From NCBI GenBank assembly GCA_903832085.1, contig CAIKZZ010000012.1:1-64000 (forward strand): a DNA stretch of 64,000 nt, read 5' to 3'. Shown piece by piece: positions 42,473 through 51,911 of this stretch. Below the pieces are notes generated by a model, which worked only from the letters and a program-made list of their open reading frames with translations, searched no databases and was not told where the DNA came from. Made by a program: the position numbers and the translations under genes. Source of the stretch: an uncultured Pseudomonadota bacterium. GTDB lineage: Bacteria; Pseudomonadota; Gammaproteobacteria; Steroidobacterales; Steroidobacteraceae. Numbering within the stretch: position 1 is the first letter of the stretch; every line of letters begins with the position of its first letter.

Positions 42473-43552
42473 TTAAGATTTGGCTGGTTGGTCAGCGTCT
42501 GTAATAAAGCGCTGGAAGGCGGTCTTATCGAGTGCATAGCTTGCAGCGTCGACAGGATCAAGGTCCTTGGATTGGATGCCAGCAAGTAGCGCTTGGTCCA
42601 TGAGTTGCATGCCAACGTCACGTCCGGTTTGTAGCTGAGATGGAATCTGGTGCACTTGATCTGTTTGGATAAGTTTACCGATTGCGCGATTCATCAGCAT
42701 GATTTCAAGTACCGCACGGCGTGAGCGACTTTCAGCGCGCTTTACCAGCACTTGAGTAACCACTGCAAGCAGGCTCGATGCAAGGAAGCTTTTCGTCTGT
42801 TCGCGCTCGTCGACGGGCAGAGCATCTATAATACGATCAATCGATTTCACCGCGCTTGTGGTATGCAGCGTTCCGAACACCAAGTGGCCTGTCTCGGCAG
42901 CGGTCATTGCCATACGGATCGTGTCTGCATCGCGCATTTCGCCGACCATAATGACATCGGGATCCTCGCGCATCGCGGCGCGCACGCCCTCCGCAAACGA
43001 CGGCATGTGATTACCCAGTTCACGCTGAATGACCTGTGATTGCTGGCTCGCATGCACCACCTCCACGGGATCCTCGAGGCTGATGATATTCAGCTTTCGT
43101 GTCATGTTGATTTCATTGATCATGGCCGCGAGGGTGGTAGATTTGCCGGTACCAGTCGCTCCAGTGACGAGTACCATGCCCTGATGAAAATCGAGCAGTT
43201 TCCCAATAACGCTCGGCAAATTTAAGCTTGCTAGCGTGGGCGCGCTCATGGGGATCGCACGGAATACTGCACCAACACCAGTTTCTTTGCGGAATAAGTT
43301 CACGCGAAAGCGGGTTCCATCCTCAGCGACATGAGCAAAATCAAGGTCAGTTCCCGAACGAAAGCGCTCAGCCTGAGCTTTGGTCATGATTTCGAAAACG
43401 TAACTTTCGAGCTCAGTGTCGCCGAGGTCTCGAAAGCGGATTGGCATGAGATCGCCGCTCATGCGCAGCATTGGCGGCACGCCAACGGCAAGATGAATAT
43501 CAGAGCATCCTTGCGCTATGCCAAGTTTCAAAAAGGCGTCAATACGTGCCAT
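42473..43552 (-). CDS. PilT-family pilus retraction ATPase (first copy)
   Basis: A 359-residue ATPase. Walker A is LVTGATGTGKSTTLAAMIN near residue 132. The Asp box is in ISLEDPVEVVHASQ, Walker B in AMREDPDVIMVGEMRDAD and the His box in FGTLHTTSAVKSIDRIIDALP. The N-terminal PAS-like domain reads GCSDIHLAVGVPPMLRMSG. It shares the overall plan of the next gene but differs in most residues outside the motifs, so the two are old paralogues. The start is the ATG at 43552 (MARIDAFLKL). It follows the HEAT-kinase gene by about 15 bp on the same strand, which suggests co-expression and a link between phosphorylation and pilus retraction. Confidence 0.9.
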   Translation of the reverse strand: MARIDAFLKLGIAQGCSDIHLAVGVPPMLRMSGDLMPIRFRDLGDTELESYVFEIMTKAQAERFRSGTDLDFAHVAEDGTRFRVNLFRKETGVGAVFRAIPMSAPTLASLNLPSVIGKLLDFHQGMVLVTGATGTGKSTTLAAMINEINMTRKLNIISLEDPVEVVHASQQSQVIQRELGNHMPSFAEGVRAAMREDPDVIMVGEMRDADTIRMAMTAAETGHLVFGTLHTTSAVKSIDRIIDALPVDEREQTKSFLASSLLAVVTQVLVKRAESRSRRAVLEIMLMNRAIGKLIQTDQVHQIPSQLQTGRDVGMQLMDQALLAGIQSKDLDPVDAASYALDKTAFQRFITDADQPAKS

Positions 43553-43566
43553 AGGCATCAGTCCCT

Positions 43567-45957
43567 TTAAGCAAAGGCCTCAAGAGCAAGTCGCAGTTCC
43601 GTCATGTCTTGGAAGCGCAAGGATTTATCCACAGCCATTGCTTTCATAACTAGTTCTGACAAGTGGGGAGGCAGGGCTGGATTGAGCTCGATGGCGGCTT
43701 GTGCTTTTCCTTGCACATGCTGGTACATCACGGCCATGTGGTCACCCTTGGTATAGGGCGCCGTCCCGGTGAGCATTTCGTACAGAATGACACCTAAGCT
43801 GTATACGTCAGCGCGTGGGTCGACTTCTTTTCCAAGGATTTGCTCTGGCGACATGTATTTTGGTGAGCCGATCACATAGCCGGTCTTGGTTAATTGGGCA
43901 TCACCTTCACGCTGCGTTGCGGCTACGCCGAAATCAACTATTTTTAACAAGCCTTCCTGATTCAATAGGACGTTCGCAGGCTTGAGGTCGCGGTGGACGA
44001 TGCCTACCGCATGGGCGATTGACATGCCAGAGGCGATATCGATGCCGTAGCGTATTGCTTTCGCGACATCGAGTGGCTGGTCGCCTACTAGTTCAGCATG
44101 CAAGGTATGACTCGGAAAGTATTCCATCGAGATGGCGTAGTTTCCGGCAATCAAAAGAAAGTCATAGATGCGTATCACATTGCGATGCGTGATTTTTCTT
44201 GAGTAACGCAGTTCATGTACGAAGCGCTTCATCGCTTCTTGGTCTTCGACAACAGACGCGTTCAAAAACTTCAATACCATCGGCTCGCCGACAACGCTGT
44301 CCTCAACGAGGAGCACCGTGCCGAAAGCGCCCTTACCAATGCGCTGTATATATTTGTAGCGGCTGTCAATCATCTGACCCGCGCTTAAAGTGGCTATGTC
44401 GAGGCGCTTGGTGGTCGCGGCATGTTTACGTACCATTTCGCCCAAGTCGGTGTCATCCGCCAGAGCGGTGCGCGATTGTCCTCGAGTGGGGCTAGTGGCA
44501 TCGAGTTGCATCGCATCCTGGCCCGCGACGCGCGTGTTGATTGCGTCAAGCGCCACGCCAGCGGCCGCGCTGGTAGCGTCATCGCTATTGCCATCGATGA
44601 GTTCGCGTAGCGCGGCCAAGACAGTATCCGCTTGTCCGCGGTCGGTTAGTTCTGTAAGAGCGCTGATTGCCTCTAGCCGGATATCATCTTCGGGACGTAG
44701 TAGTAACGGGAGTAGTACGGGCACCATTTTGCGGTCGCCGCATTTTCCTAGCGCACGAATCGCTGCTGGTGCTGACTTCGGCGGTCCATCGAGCATTTCT
44801 ACAAAGCGCGAGATAGCCGCCGGGGTACGTAAGTCGGATAGCGCATCGACAGCGCGCTCGCTGACCCACCAATCACTGTCTTTTGTGGCCTCAAGCAGAA
44901 AATCGATCGCCCGCTCGTCTTTAGTGAGGTTTAAGATTTCAACAGCGGTACGACGGACGTTCTCATCGGGATCTCCAATGAGTTCGAGCACCGCGTCTAC
45001 TACACGTGGGCCGCCAATCTTGCCCAGCGCATCCGCAGCGCGACTGCGCACCCACCAGTCACCGTCCTTTATCGCGCCGAGCAGCAGTTTAATTGAGTCA
45101 ACGGTGCCGACCTCATTCAATACCTCGACTGCTGCACGGCGCGCGTATTCTGATTCGTGCTGTAGGGCTGGGAGCAGTCGTTCGACAGTGTGCGGGTCTT
45201 GCGCTCGAATCATGAGCTCAATTGCTCGATTTGTCACATCCATATCTGGATCAGCGAGCAGTGGTGCGACCAGTTCCACGTTATGCAATGGAGGCGTCTT
45301 TAGGAGGGACTTTAACGCTGCCTGACGAATAAGGCGGCTGTTGCTTTTTAAGTGCTCGCACAAGGAGTGCTGGACTTCAGGCGTGCCAAAGCGTGACAGC
45401 AGTTCAAGTAGGTGTAGGCGAAAATTAACGTCTTTGCCTTCAAGTCGGCTCAGTAGTTCACCGATGTCGCTGCTATTGCTACGACTGTCGATAACCTTGA
45501 ACAAAGCAGCTTTGGACGTCGACTCTAGTGGGTAGGCAGCATTCAGTAGCTCTTTCACGGTCAGTCGCGAGCTGTGCGCAGCAATGATTTCAATGAGTGC
45601 TTTTTTATCAAGATCCGGATTTGTGAGCGCATCAAGGAATAGACCTGACCTGATTGACTCTGCGCGGCTTAAGGCTGTTGTCACCGCTGCCATCGTTTTC
45701 GGATGGGCTTCATCGGTGAGAGCCTGCAAGAGTGTCGGTAGTGCGCTATCGTTGGCAACTGCCGTGAGTGCCTGTATGCACGCGGCTGTTTCTGTGACCC
45801 CGATTGATGGTATTGCAGAGAGAATGCTTGGTATTATTTTTGGGCCAAGCGACGCCAGTTTCTCAACAATTGCCCGGGTGGCAGACGAGTCAGGCTCGCC
45901 GGCGGACTTGAGTTCCGCAAGTAAGCGATCGCTGCGCATTGCTGTAAAAAATTTCAC
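43567..45957 (-). CDS. HEAT-repeat protein with C-terminal Ser/Thr kinase domain
   Basis: A 796-residue protein. Residues 1-480 are an array of HEAT/PBS-lyase-type helical repeats, with recurring phrases such as DWWVRSRAADALGKIGGPRV and DWWVSERAVDALSDLRTPAA. The C-terminal 270 residues are a Hanks-type kinase: the glycine loop RIGKGAFGTVLLVED near 530, the catalytic VHRDLKPANVLL near 653, DFGVAA and GSPKYMSPEQILGKEVDPRAD. All catalytic residues are present, so it should be active. No membrane span is seen. The HEAT scaffold probably binds a partner protein. It is the first gene of an operon with two PilT-family ATPases, which are the obvious candidate partners or substrates. Confidence 0.88.
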   Translation of the reverse strand: MKFFTAMRSDRLLAELKSAGEPDSSATRAIVEKLASLGPKIIPSILSAIPSIGVTETAACIQALTAVANDSALPTLLQALTDEAHPKTMAAVTTALSRAESIRSGLFLDALTNPDLDKKALIEIIAAHSSRLTVKELLNAAYPLESTSKAALFKVIDSRSNSSDIGELLSRLEGKDVNFRLHLLELLSRFGTPEVQHSLCEHLKSNSRLIRQAALKSLLKTPPLHNVELVAPLLADPDMDVTNRAIELMIRAQDPHTVERLLPALQHESEYARRAAVEVLNEVGTVDSIKLLLGAIKDGDWWVRSRAADALGKIGGPRVVDAVLELIGDPDENVRRTAVEILNLTKDERAIDFLLEATKDSDWWVSERAVDALSDLRTPAAISRFVEMLDGPPKSAPAAIRALGKCGDRKMVPVLLPLLLRPEDDIRLEAISALTELTDRGQADTVLAALRELIDGNSDDATSAAAGVALDAINTRVAGQDAMQLDATSPTRGQSRTALADDTDLGEMVRKHAATTKRLDIATLSAGQMIDSRYKYIQRIGKGAFGTVLLVEDSVVGEPMVLKFLNASVVEDQEAMKRFVHELRYSRKITHRNVIRIYDFLLIAGNYAISMEYFPSHTLHAELVGDQPLDVAKAIRYGIDIASGMSIAHAVGIVHRDLKPANVLLNQEGLLKIVDFGVAATQREGDAQLTKTGYVIGSPKYMSPEQILGKEVDPRADVYSLGVILYEMLTGTAPYTKGDHMAVMYQHVQGKAQAAIELNPALPPHLSELVMKAMAVDKSLRFQDMTELRLALEAFA

Positions 45958-46087
45958 TAGACAATTATGCCATAAGCAATTGGTGTGCCGATGCCACTCT
46001 AGCCTGATGTTTTGGGCCCTTTGCCTCCCTGTCTAGGCGCCGCTCCGCTAGAATGGTCGCCTCTTTGTAACCGAGGTCATTTGCACA

Positions 46088-47158
46088 ATGAACGCCACTG
46101 ACAGCCAGGCTGTGCTTGTCGCCGTATGGGACCCCTATTTAGGCGCGCCCCTAGGCGATGCGGTCGGCAATACCCAGATCGTGGGGACTGATGTCGTGAC
46201 GCACATCACTCTGGGTTTCCCGGTGCGTGGCTACGAGGGTCTGTTGCAGGCTCGCCTGCATGCGGCTTTAGCGACGGCGGGTTGGACGGGCGGACTCAAG
46301 GTGCATTTAGAGGCAAAAATTCAGGCGCAGACGGTTCAAGGCACCCTCGCGCCTTTGCCCGGAATCTCCAATATTGTGGCCGTAGCCTCGGGCAAGGGCG
46401 GTGTCGGTAAATCAACAACAGCTGCTAATTTGGCGGTAGCGCTGGCGGCCCAAGGTGCTCGGGTCGGCTTGCTCGATGCGGACATCTATGGTCCCAGTCA
46501 GCCGTTGATGATGGGCCTACAGGGGTCCCGGCCGACGAGCGTTGATGGCAAGCGCTTAAACCCGCTGCGTGCTCACGGGGTGGCCGTGATGTCGATTGGG
46601 TTTTTGATCGATCCGGCGCAACCAATGGTATGGCGGGGTCCGATGGCGACCCAGGCGCTGACGCAGTTACTCGCAGAGACCCTGTGGGGTGAGCTCGACT
46701 ACTTGTTGGTCGACATGCCGCCGGGTACTGGCGATATACAGCTGACGCTTGCGCAGCGTGTGCCGGTCAGTGGGGCCGTTATTGTGACCACCCCGCAAGA
46801 TGTGGCCTTACTGGATGCGCGTAAGGGTCTTGAGATGTTTCGCAAAGTATCGGTGCCCGTACTCGGCATCGTCGAAAACATGGCCACACATATTTGTACG
46901 AAGTGTGGTCACGAGGAGCGCATCTTTGGTACAGGTGGTGGCGAGCGCATGGCAGCCGAATACGGGGTGCCGCTGCTGGGTAGTCTGCCGCTTGATCTTA
47001 AGATACGCGAGCAAACTGATGGGGGTACCCCAACGGTTGCTGCAGATGCAGGCGGGTCGATTGCGATGGCGTATCACGACTTGGCACGGCGCATGGCGGG
47101 CGTATTGTCCCGCGGTGTCGGCAGCGTATTTCCCACGGTCTCAGTGAGTGACGATTAA
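46088..47158 (+). CDS. mrp: Mrp/ApbC-type iron-sulfur cluster carrier ATPase
   Basis: A 356-residue P-loop protein. An N-terminal degenerate MIP18-like segment (residues 1-90) precedes the deviant Walker A VASGKGGVGKSTTAANLAVA near 97-116. LLDADIYGPSQPLMMG, DMPPGTGDIQLTL and CTKCGHEERIFGTGGGERMA (the CxxC for cluster binding near residue 275) follow. Mrp proteins bind and transfer [4Fe-4S] clusters. It is divergent from the HEAT-kinase gene and followed 90 bp later by dcd. A place upstream of dcd or metG is usual for mrp in gammaproteobacteria. Confidence 0.94.
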   Translation: MNATDSQAVLVAVWDPYLGAPLGDAVGNTQIVGTDVVTHITLGFPVRGYEGLLQARLHAALATAGWTGGLKVHLEAKIQAQTVQGTLAPLPGISNIVAVASGKGGVGKSTTAANLAVALAAQGARVGLLDADIYGPSQPLMMGLQGSRPTSVDGKRLNPLRAHGVAVMSIGFLIDPAQPMVWRGPMATQALTQLLAETLWGELDYLLVDMPPGTGDIQLTLAQRVPVSGAVIVTTPQDVALLDARKGLEMFRKVSVPVLGIVENMATHICTKCGHEERIFGTGGGERMAAEYGVPLLGSLPLDLKIREQTDGGTPTVAADAGGSIAMAYHDLARRMAGVLSRGVGSVFPTVSVSDD

Positions 47159-47248
47159 AGTGGTTAAATGGCCTGACGGGTGCCTCGCATTCTGCAGTAC
47201 GATAGCGCCCCTTTCGGTCGCTACAAGCCCGCATGGTTTAGGACGCGT

Positions 47249-47812
47249 ATGAGCATTAAATCTGATCACTGGATCCGCCGCAAATCTCTGGAAGGCATGA
47301 TCGAGCCCTTTGCAGCCGAGCAAGTGCGCAGTGTTAACGGTCAGCGCATTGTGTCCTATGGTACCTCGAGCTATGGCTACGACGTACGCTGTGCCAATGA
47401 GTTTAAGATCTTTACCAACATTAACTCGACGATTGTCGATCCAAAGGCCTTCGATCCACAGAGTTTTGTGGACGTCACTGCGGACGTGTGCATTATTCCG
47501 CCGAATTCATTTGCGTTGGCGCGCACGGTTGAGTATTTCCGTATACCGCGCAGCGTGTTGACGATATGCCTCGGTAAGTCGACGTATGCGCGCTGCGGTA
47601 TCATCGTCAACGTGACGCCGCTAGAGCCTGAGTGGGAAGGGCACGTGACGTTAGAATTCTCCAACACCACAACACTGCCTGCAAAAATATATGCCAACGA
47701 AGGCGTTGCGCAGATGCTGTTTTTTGAGTCTGATGAAGTCTGCGGTACGTCTTATCGGGATCGAGGTGGAAAGTATCAGGGGCAGACGGGCGTCACGTTG
47801 CCGAAGACCTAA
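47249..47812 (+). CDS. dcd: dCTP deaminase
   Basis: A 187-residue trimeric deaminase that makes dUTP from dCTP, the main route to dTMP in enterobacteria and relatives. TSSYGYDVR near residue 27, [27 protein letters not shown] (active-site GKSTYAR), [16 protein letters not shown] and [10 protein letters not shown] are the family motifs. I chose the ATG at 47249 ([12 protein letters not shown]), which matches family starts; the frame stays open 69 bp upstream without similarity. It is convergent with the DUF3108 gene. Confidence 0.96.
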   Translation: MSIKSDHWIRRKSLEGMIEPFAAEQVRSVNGQRIVSYGTSSYGYDVRCANEFKIFTNINSTIVDPKAFDPQSFVDVTADVCIIPPNSFALARTVEYFRIPRSVLTICLGKSTYARCGIIVNVTPLEPEWEGHVTLEFSNTTTLPAKIYANEGVAQMLFFESDEVCGTSYRDRGGKYQGQTGVTLPKT

Positions 47813-47816
47813 GGCG

Positions 47817-48551
47817 TCAGAGCCAGTGCAGTGAGCGTGCTTTAAACACCAAGCGCGCGGAGCCCCCCTCGCGTTGTTCGATGCGCACTGGCAACCAGCC
47901 CAATGATGGTGCATACCAGTAACGCCATGAGCGGCCATTAGGATCTGCGCCTTTACGTAGGCTATTGAAAATCACTGTATCCACATCGCCCAGAGCCGTT
48001 TTTAAATGTTCGCTACCAATTCGGGTGTACACGAAGGTTTTGATCTCACGCCCATCGAGCAACGTATATTCGTGCGGTTCGCGACCCTCTAACAAGTCTT
48101 GCGTCGGCGCAATCCGTATGGAACTAACGTCTTGGAGTTGTGTCGGTGCGCTGATGGTCAGTGCGACTCCTTCGACTTGGCCTGTGATGTGATTTGCTGT
48201 CCAGTCGTAGCTAAGTTCAGTATTGTGACGCGAATTTTTTTCGCCGCTTTCAAGTAAGTAGTGTTGTGGGATGACTCCATCGGTCGTGACTGAGAACCAG
48301 CCTTGTTCGCGTGCGCTCGAGTTAATGACTAAGCTCGCCAGCACATTGGGTAGCGCACGTGTTTCATAGTGCCAAGCATTTGCACTGCTTCCGGTGGTCA
48401 GAGTTAGCACAAGGCTGCCCGCAGGAATGCCCTTAAAGCTGGTTTCATAAACGATTTCATGCGCTTTAAGCGGTTCTGCGATAGACGGACTCATGCCCAA
48501 AATGACCGTCACAGACAATACGGCACGCAACAGTCTGCGTAGGTGAATCAT
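47817..48551 (-). CDS. DUF3108 exported protein
   Basis: A 244-residue protein with a signal peptide (LLRAVLSVTVILGMSPSIA), so it is periplasmic or outer-membrane associated. The mature part begins KAHEIVYETSFKGIPAGSLVL and ends RYWYAPSLGWLPVRIEQREG, which is the DUF3108 pattern, a beta-rich fold. The family has no proven function. It lies directly after purN in the same direction (12 bp), a linkage seen in related genomes, and is probably transcribed with purM-purN. Confidence 0.85.
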   Translation of the reverse strand: MIHLRRLLRAVLSVTVILGMSPSIAEPLKAHEIVYETSFKGIPAGSLVLTLTTGSSANAWHYETRALPNVLASLVINSSAREQGWFSVTTDGVIPQHYLLESGEKNSRHNTELSYDWTANHITGQVEGVALTISAPTQLQDVSSIRIAPTQDLLEGREPHEYTLLDGREIKTFVYTRIGSEHLKTALGDVDTVIFNSLRKGADPNGRSWRYWYAPSLGWLPVRIEQREGGSARLVFKARSLHWL

Positions 48552-48563
48552 CGGGAAGGCACC

Positions 48564-49241
48564 TTAAGCATCAGTGTCGCCGATCAAGATAGGCGCGGTA
48601 AGGGGGTGCCCATCTAGATATGCCACACCGTCAGTTTCGCGTAGGCGACCGCTTGCGTACCACGCGATGACGGCGGGATAGAGTATGTGTTCCAGTTGGT
48701 GTACGCGTTGAGCAAGACTCTGTGCCGAATCATTTTCCAGAATTTTTAGGCGTGCTTGCGCGATGCGCGCTCCCGCATCCAGTTCATCGCAGACGAAGTG
48801 TACGGTGCAGCCATGCCACTGCACGCGCGCATCCAGCGCCCGTTGATGTGTGTTAAGCCCTTTGAATTCTGGCAAAAGTGCAGGGTGGATATTGAGCAGT
48901 CTGCCTTGGTAATGAGTGATGAACGCGGTGTCCAGAATGCGCATATAGCCTGCCAAAATCACCAGTTTCGGTGCGGCTGCGTCGATAGCTTGTGCCATGG
49001 CCTGATCATGGGCTGCGCGATTTGGGAAGTCCGCCATGCGTAGGTAGCAGGTTGGAATATTGAGTTTGCGCGCACGCTCAAGGCCTGGGGCATCTGGTTT
49101 GTCACTGACGACCAGCTTGATCTCAACTGGCAACGCCCCTGCTGCGGCTGCAGCGGCGATTGCTGAGAAATTCGTACCAGTGCCGGAGAGTAAAATAACA
49201 ACCGGCAGCAGTGGCCTGGCTTCAGGGGTTAAGAACGACAC
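48564..49241 (-). CDS. purN: Phosphoribosylglycinamide formyltransferase
   Basis: The third step of purine synthesis: it formylates GAR using 10-formyl-THF. The phosphate loop is [17 protein letters not shown] near residues 15-31. Catalytic residues are in [28 protein letters not shown] (N and H) and [15 protein letters not shown] (the catalytic Asp). No ATG is suitably placed; a GTG at 49241, overlapping the end of purM by 20 bp, gives normal length. The frame is open further upstream inside purM. It forms the operon purM-purN-DUF3108. Confidence 0.95.
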   Translation of the reverse strand: MSFLTPEARPLLPVVILLSGTGTNFSAIAAAAAAGALPVEIKLVVSDKPDAPGLERARKLNIPTCYLRMADFPNRAAHDQAMAQAIDAAAPKLVILAGYMRILDTAFITHYQGRLLNIHPALLPEFKGLNTHQRALDARVQWHGCTVHFVCDELDAGARIAQARLKILENDSAQSLAQRVHQLEHILYPAVIAWYASGRLRETDGVAYLDGHPLTAPILIGDTDA

Positions 49242-50259
49242 CGGCGTTACCCTCACGCACAACACCAATTTCCATGGCGTTTTCACCTAGTTGTCGTAGG
49301 CGTTCGACTGCCTGTGCTGCATGCGTGGCAGGAACTGTAACTGTCATGCCGATGCCGCAGTTGAAAGTGCGGTGCATTTCGATTTCATCTAAGTTTCCGG
49401 CTGTCTGTAGCCAGTCAAATACGGCGGGACGCTGCCAGGCCCGGCGATCGATACAGACTTCCAGTCCGTCCGGGATCACGCGTGGAATATTGTCTAAAAT
49501 TCCGCCTCCGGTGATGTGCGCAAGTCCGTGCACTGGCACGTCACGCACTAAAGTAAGTAGGTTTTTTACATAAATGCGCGTCGGCGTTAGCAGTAAATCG
49601 TAGAGCGATTGGCCAGCAAGTTGAGTGTCTGCAGTGGCCTTGGTGTGCTCTAGTAGCTTGCGGATCAAGGAATACCCATTGGAGTGGGGGCCAGACGAGG
49701 CGAGTCCAATAATGACATCACCCGCTTGGGTCTTCTGGCCATTGATGAGTGCATCTTCTTCGGCGATACCGACACAAAAGCCAGCAAGGTCATAATCATC
49801 GCCATGGTACATGCCGGGCATTTCTGCTGTTTCGCCACCGACCAGTGCGCAGCCAGCAGCCACGCAGCCCGCAGCGATGCCCGCAATCACACGCTCCGCA
49901 ACGGCGACGTCGAGTTTGCCGGTGGCGTAATAGTCTAAGAAGAAAAGTGGTTCTGCGCCTTGTACCACCACGTCGTTGACGCACATGGCCACAAGATCAA
50001 TACCGATCGAGTCATGCCGGTTGGTATCGATCGCTAAGCGCAGTTTGGTGCCAACGCCATCGGTGCCTGAAACGAGCACAGGTTTTTTATAACGGTCCAG
50101 CGGTACTTTAACCAAAGCGCCAAAGCCGCCAAGGCCGCCCATAACCTCCTTGCGCAGCGTTCGTTTGACGTGGGGTTTGATTCGCTCAACGAGCGCATCA
50201 CCCGCATCAATATCGACGCCGGCGTCACGGTAGCGGATAGGTTGACTCGGTGGTTGCAT
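49222..50259 (-). CDS. purM: Phosphoribosylformylglycinamidine cyclo-ligase
   Basis: AIR synthetase, the fifth step of purine synthesis. The start [24 protein letters not shown] matches the family, and the ATP-binding segments [44 protein letters not shown] and [16 protein letters not shown] are all present. It has 345 residues, the usual length. It is the first gene of a minus-strand operon with purN, divergent from DUF2066-CDP-alcohol transferase-hda, the standard gammaproteobacterial neighbourhood. Confidence 0.97.
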   Translation of the reverse strand: MQPPSQPIRYRDAGVDIDAGDALVERIKPHVKRTLRKEVMGGLGGFGALVKVPLDRYKKPVLVSGTDGVGTKLRLAIDTNRHDSIGIDLVAMCVNDVVVQGAEPLFFLDYYATGKLDVAVAERVIAGIAAGCVAAGCALVGGETAEMPGMYHGDDYDLAGFCVGIAEEDALINGQKTQAGDVIIGLASSGPHSNGYSLIRKLLEHTKATADTQLAGQSLYDLLLTPTRIYVKNLLTLVRDVPVHGLAHITGGGILDNIPRVIPDGLEVCIDRRAWQRPAVFDWLQTAGNLDEIEMHRTFNCGIGMTVTVPATHAAQAVERLRQLGENAMEIGVVREGNAGVVLNP

Positions 50260-50331
50260 GGACTGGACCTAGGGTGCTGTTCTGTGGCTGTGGTATTTTA
50301 CATGTCTCGTTGCGTTCCCGTTGGTTACGCG

Positions 50332-51345
50332 ATGCCACTTTCTGAAGCCCGTCTGCAATTCATGGGTCTGCTGACACGATTTTTGCCGCTTTTTGTCGGA
50401 ATTACGCTCGGACTCGCTGTGCGGGCCGCGCCCGTGGCTGACTTATACGCCGGGACTGTTGCCGGCACGGCGCTGGACGTCGGGCACCAATCGCTGGCTT
50501 TGGAGGCCCTGAAGCAGGTCGTGGTGCGTGTCACCGGGCGTCAAGGCGTGGTAGCCGACCCGAGTCTTACCGGCGTATACGAGCGAGCTGCCAGCTTCGT
50601 CCAGACGTCTAAATCTGCGGGTCCTGGCCAAATAATGCTCCAGTTTGATCAGTCAGCGCTCGAGGCCGCCTTGGGGGCAGCTGGGGTGCCCATGTGGTCA
50701 GCTGAGCGCCCACTGACGCTTGTCGTGCTGGTGAATGCCCAAGGTGCGGGTGGCCCGATGGCTCCCGCCGTGAGCCTGGGTCTGCGCCGTGACATCGAGC
50801 GCGTGGCCGGATTGCGTGGGCTGCCAGTGGGCTGGCTGCCCACGCTGGATCCGCTCGCGCAGCAGCGGCTGTTCAGTAGCGCGGTCGCGGGTCGGCTGGA
50901 TGAGTTGCAAGCCTTGGCGGCAGAGTATTCCGCAGACGGCGTGCTGCTAGGTCGTGTCACTAATGGCCTTGCCGAGTGGAGTTGGTCTGGGGCTGGTGTA
51001 ACGGGGGTGTTTAGTGGCGCCGCTGCTGACGCGATGAATGCGCTCGCGGATCAGTATGCTGCTGCGCTAACCTCCAGTGCTGTTGCCGAGAGTCGACTGC
51101 TAGTGGACGTGCATGCGGTGAAGGATGCGGCTACCTATGTCAACGTTGAGCGTGCTCTGGCAGCCGTAAACGGCGTGAGTCGAGTCAGTGTGGTCACAAT
51201 GGAGAAAGATACGGTGCGCTTGCAGGTGATCTTCAAGGGGGACAAACGATTGCTGACGCATTTAATTGCGCGTGTATCGGTGTTCGCTCTTGGCGCTGAT
51301 GCCGATGCAGATGGCGCTTTAGATCTGATGTGGGTGGCGCCATGA
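50332..51345 (+). CDS. DUF2066 exported protein
   Basis: A protein of about 337 residues with a signal peptide (LLTRFLPLFVGITLGLAVRA) followed by PVADLYAGTVAGTALDVGHQ and ALEALKQVVVRVTGRQGVV, which is the DUF2066 pattern. The family is periplasmic and uncharacterised. Three in-frame ATGs (50302, 50332, 50362) are possible; I use the middle one, and all keep the signal peptide. The frame opens further upstream within purM on the other strand, which I take as non-coding. The stop overlaps the next gene by 4 bp (ATGA). Confidence 0.82.
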   Translation: MPLSEARLQFMGLLTRFLPLFVGITLGLAVRAAPVADLYAGTVAGTALDVGHQSLALEALKQVVVRVTGRQGVVADPSLTGVYERAASFVQTSKSAGPGQIMLQFDQSALEAALGAAGVPMWSAERPLTLVVLVNAQGAGGPMAPAVSLGLRRDIERVAGLRGLPVGWLPTLDPLAQQRLFSSAVAGRLDELQALAAEYSADGVLLGRVTNGLAEWSWSGAGVTGVFSGAAADAMNALADQYAAALTSSAVAESRLLVDVHAVKDAATYVNVERALAAVNGVSRVSVVTMEKDTVRLQVIFKGDKRLLTHLIARVSVFALGADADADGALDLMWVAP

Positions 51346-51911
51346 GTCTGCGTTGGTTGCCCAACGGTATTTGTGTGCTGCGTATGCTGTTAGCAATACC
51401 AGTGTCATATGCGCTCATGCATGCCGAATACGGTATCGCGATTTGGCTATTCTTGCTCGCCGCGATATCCGACGGTTTAGACGGTTGGCTAGCGAAGCGC
51501 TTTCAGTGGACCTCGCATTTGGGCAAGATCCTAGACCCAATCGCCGATAAATTGCTGGTGGTCGCAGTATTTGCGAGTTTGGTATTAACTGGTCTCGTGC
51601 CTGTTTGGCTTGCCTTTACCGTTGTATTGCGTGATGTCGTAATCGTCAGCGGTGCTACGGCATATCATTATTTAATAGGCGGTCTTGAAGGACGACCGAC
51701 ACCGGTCAGTAAAGTGAATACGGTGGTGCAGCTGATGTTTATCAGTGTGGTTATCCTGCAAGCAGGCTGGAGCATGGCGCCTCGCTGGACAGTCGACGTT
51801 ATTGGAGCAGTCAGCTTTGTGACGACAGTCGTTAGCGGCATTGATTACGTGTTGACGTACAGTCGGCTCGCTATCAATGAACGGCGCATGCGCGGTAAGC
51901 AGTCGTCCTGA
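51342..51911 (+). CDS. CDP-alcohol phosphatidyltransferase family protein
   Basis: A 189-residue membrane enzyme with about five hydrophobic segments. The signature DGLDGWLAKRFQWTSHLGKILDPIADK fits D-x2-D-G-x2-A-[RK]-x8-G-x3-D-x3-D, with Lys in place of the common Arg. Such enzymes swap CMP of CDP-diacylglycerol for an alcohol. It is PgsA/Cls-like, but the acceptor is not certain, since this locus often carries a second PgsA-type copy. It is coupled on both sides: its ATG overlaps the DUF2066 stop, and its TGA overlaps the hda ATG by one base. Confidence 0.87.
   Translation: MSLRWLPNGICVLRMLLAIPVSYALMHAEYGIAIWLFLLAAISDGLDGWLAKRFQWTSHLGKILDPIADKLLVVAVFASLVLTGLVPVWLAFTVVLRDVVIVSGATAYHYLIGGLEGRPTPVSKVNTVVQLMFISVVILQAGWSMAPRWTVDVIGAVSFVTTVVSGIDYVLTYSRLAINERRMRGKQSS

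Noticed and set aside
44390-45325. 311-codon plus-strand frame opposite the HEAT-repeat region
   Set aside because: It is serine/arginine-rich low-complexity translation and mirrors the codon bias of the HEAT gene. There is no domain and no start signal.
50260-50331. PurR-type operator in the purM upstream region
   Set aside because: Only a loose ACGCAACG-like match is present, without the palindromic ACGCAAACGTTTGCGT form.
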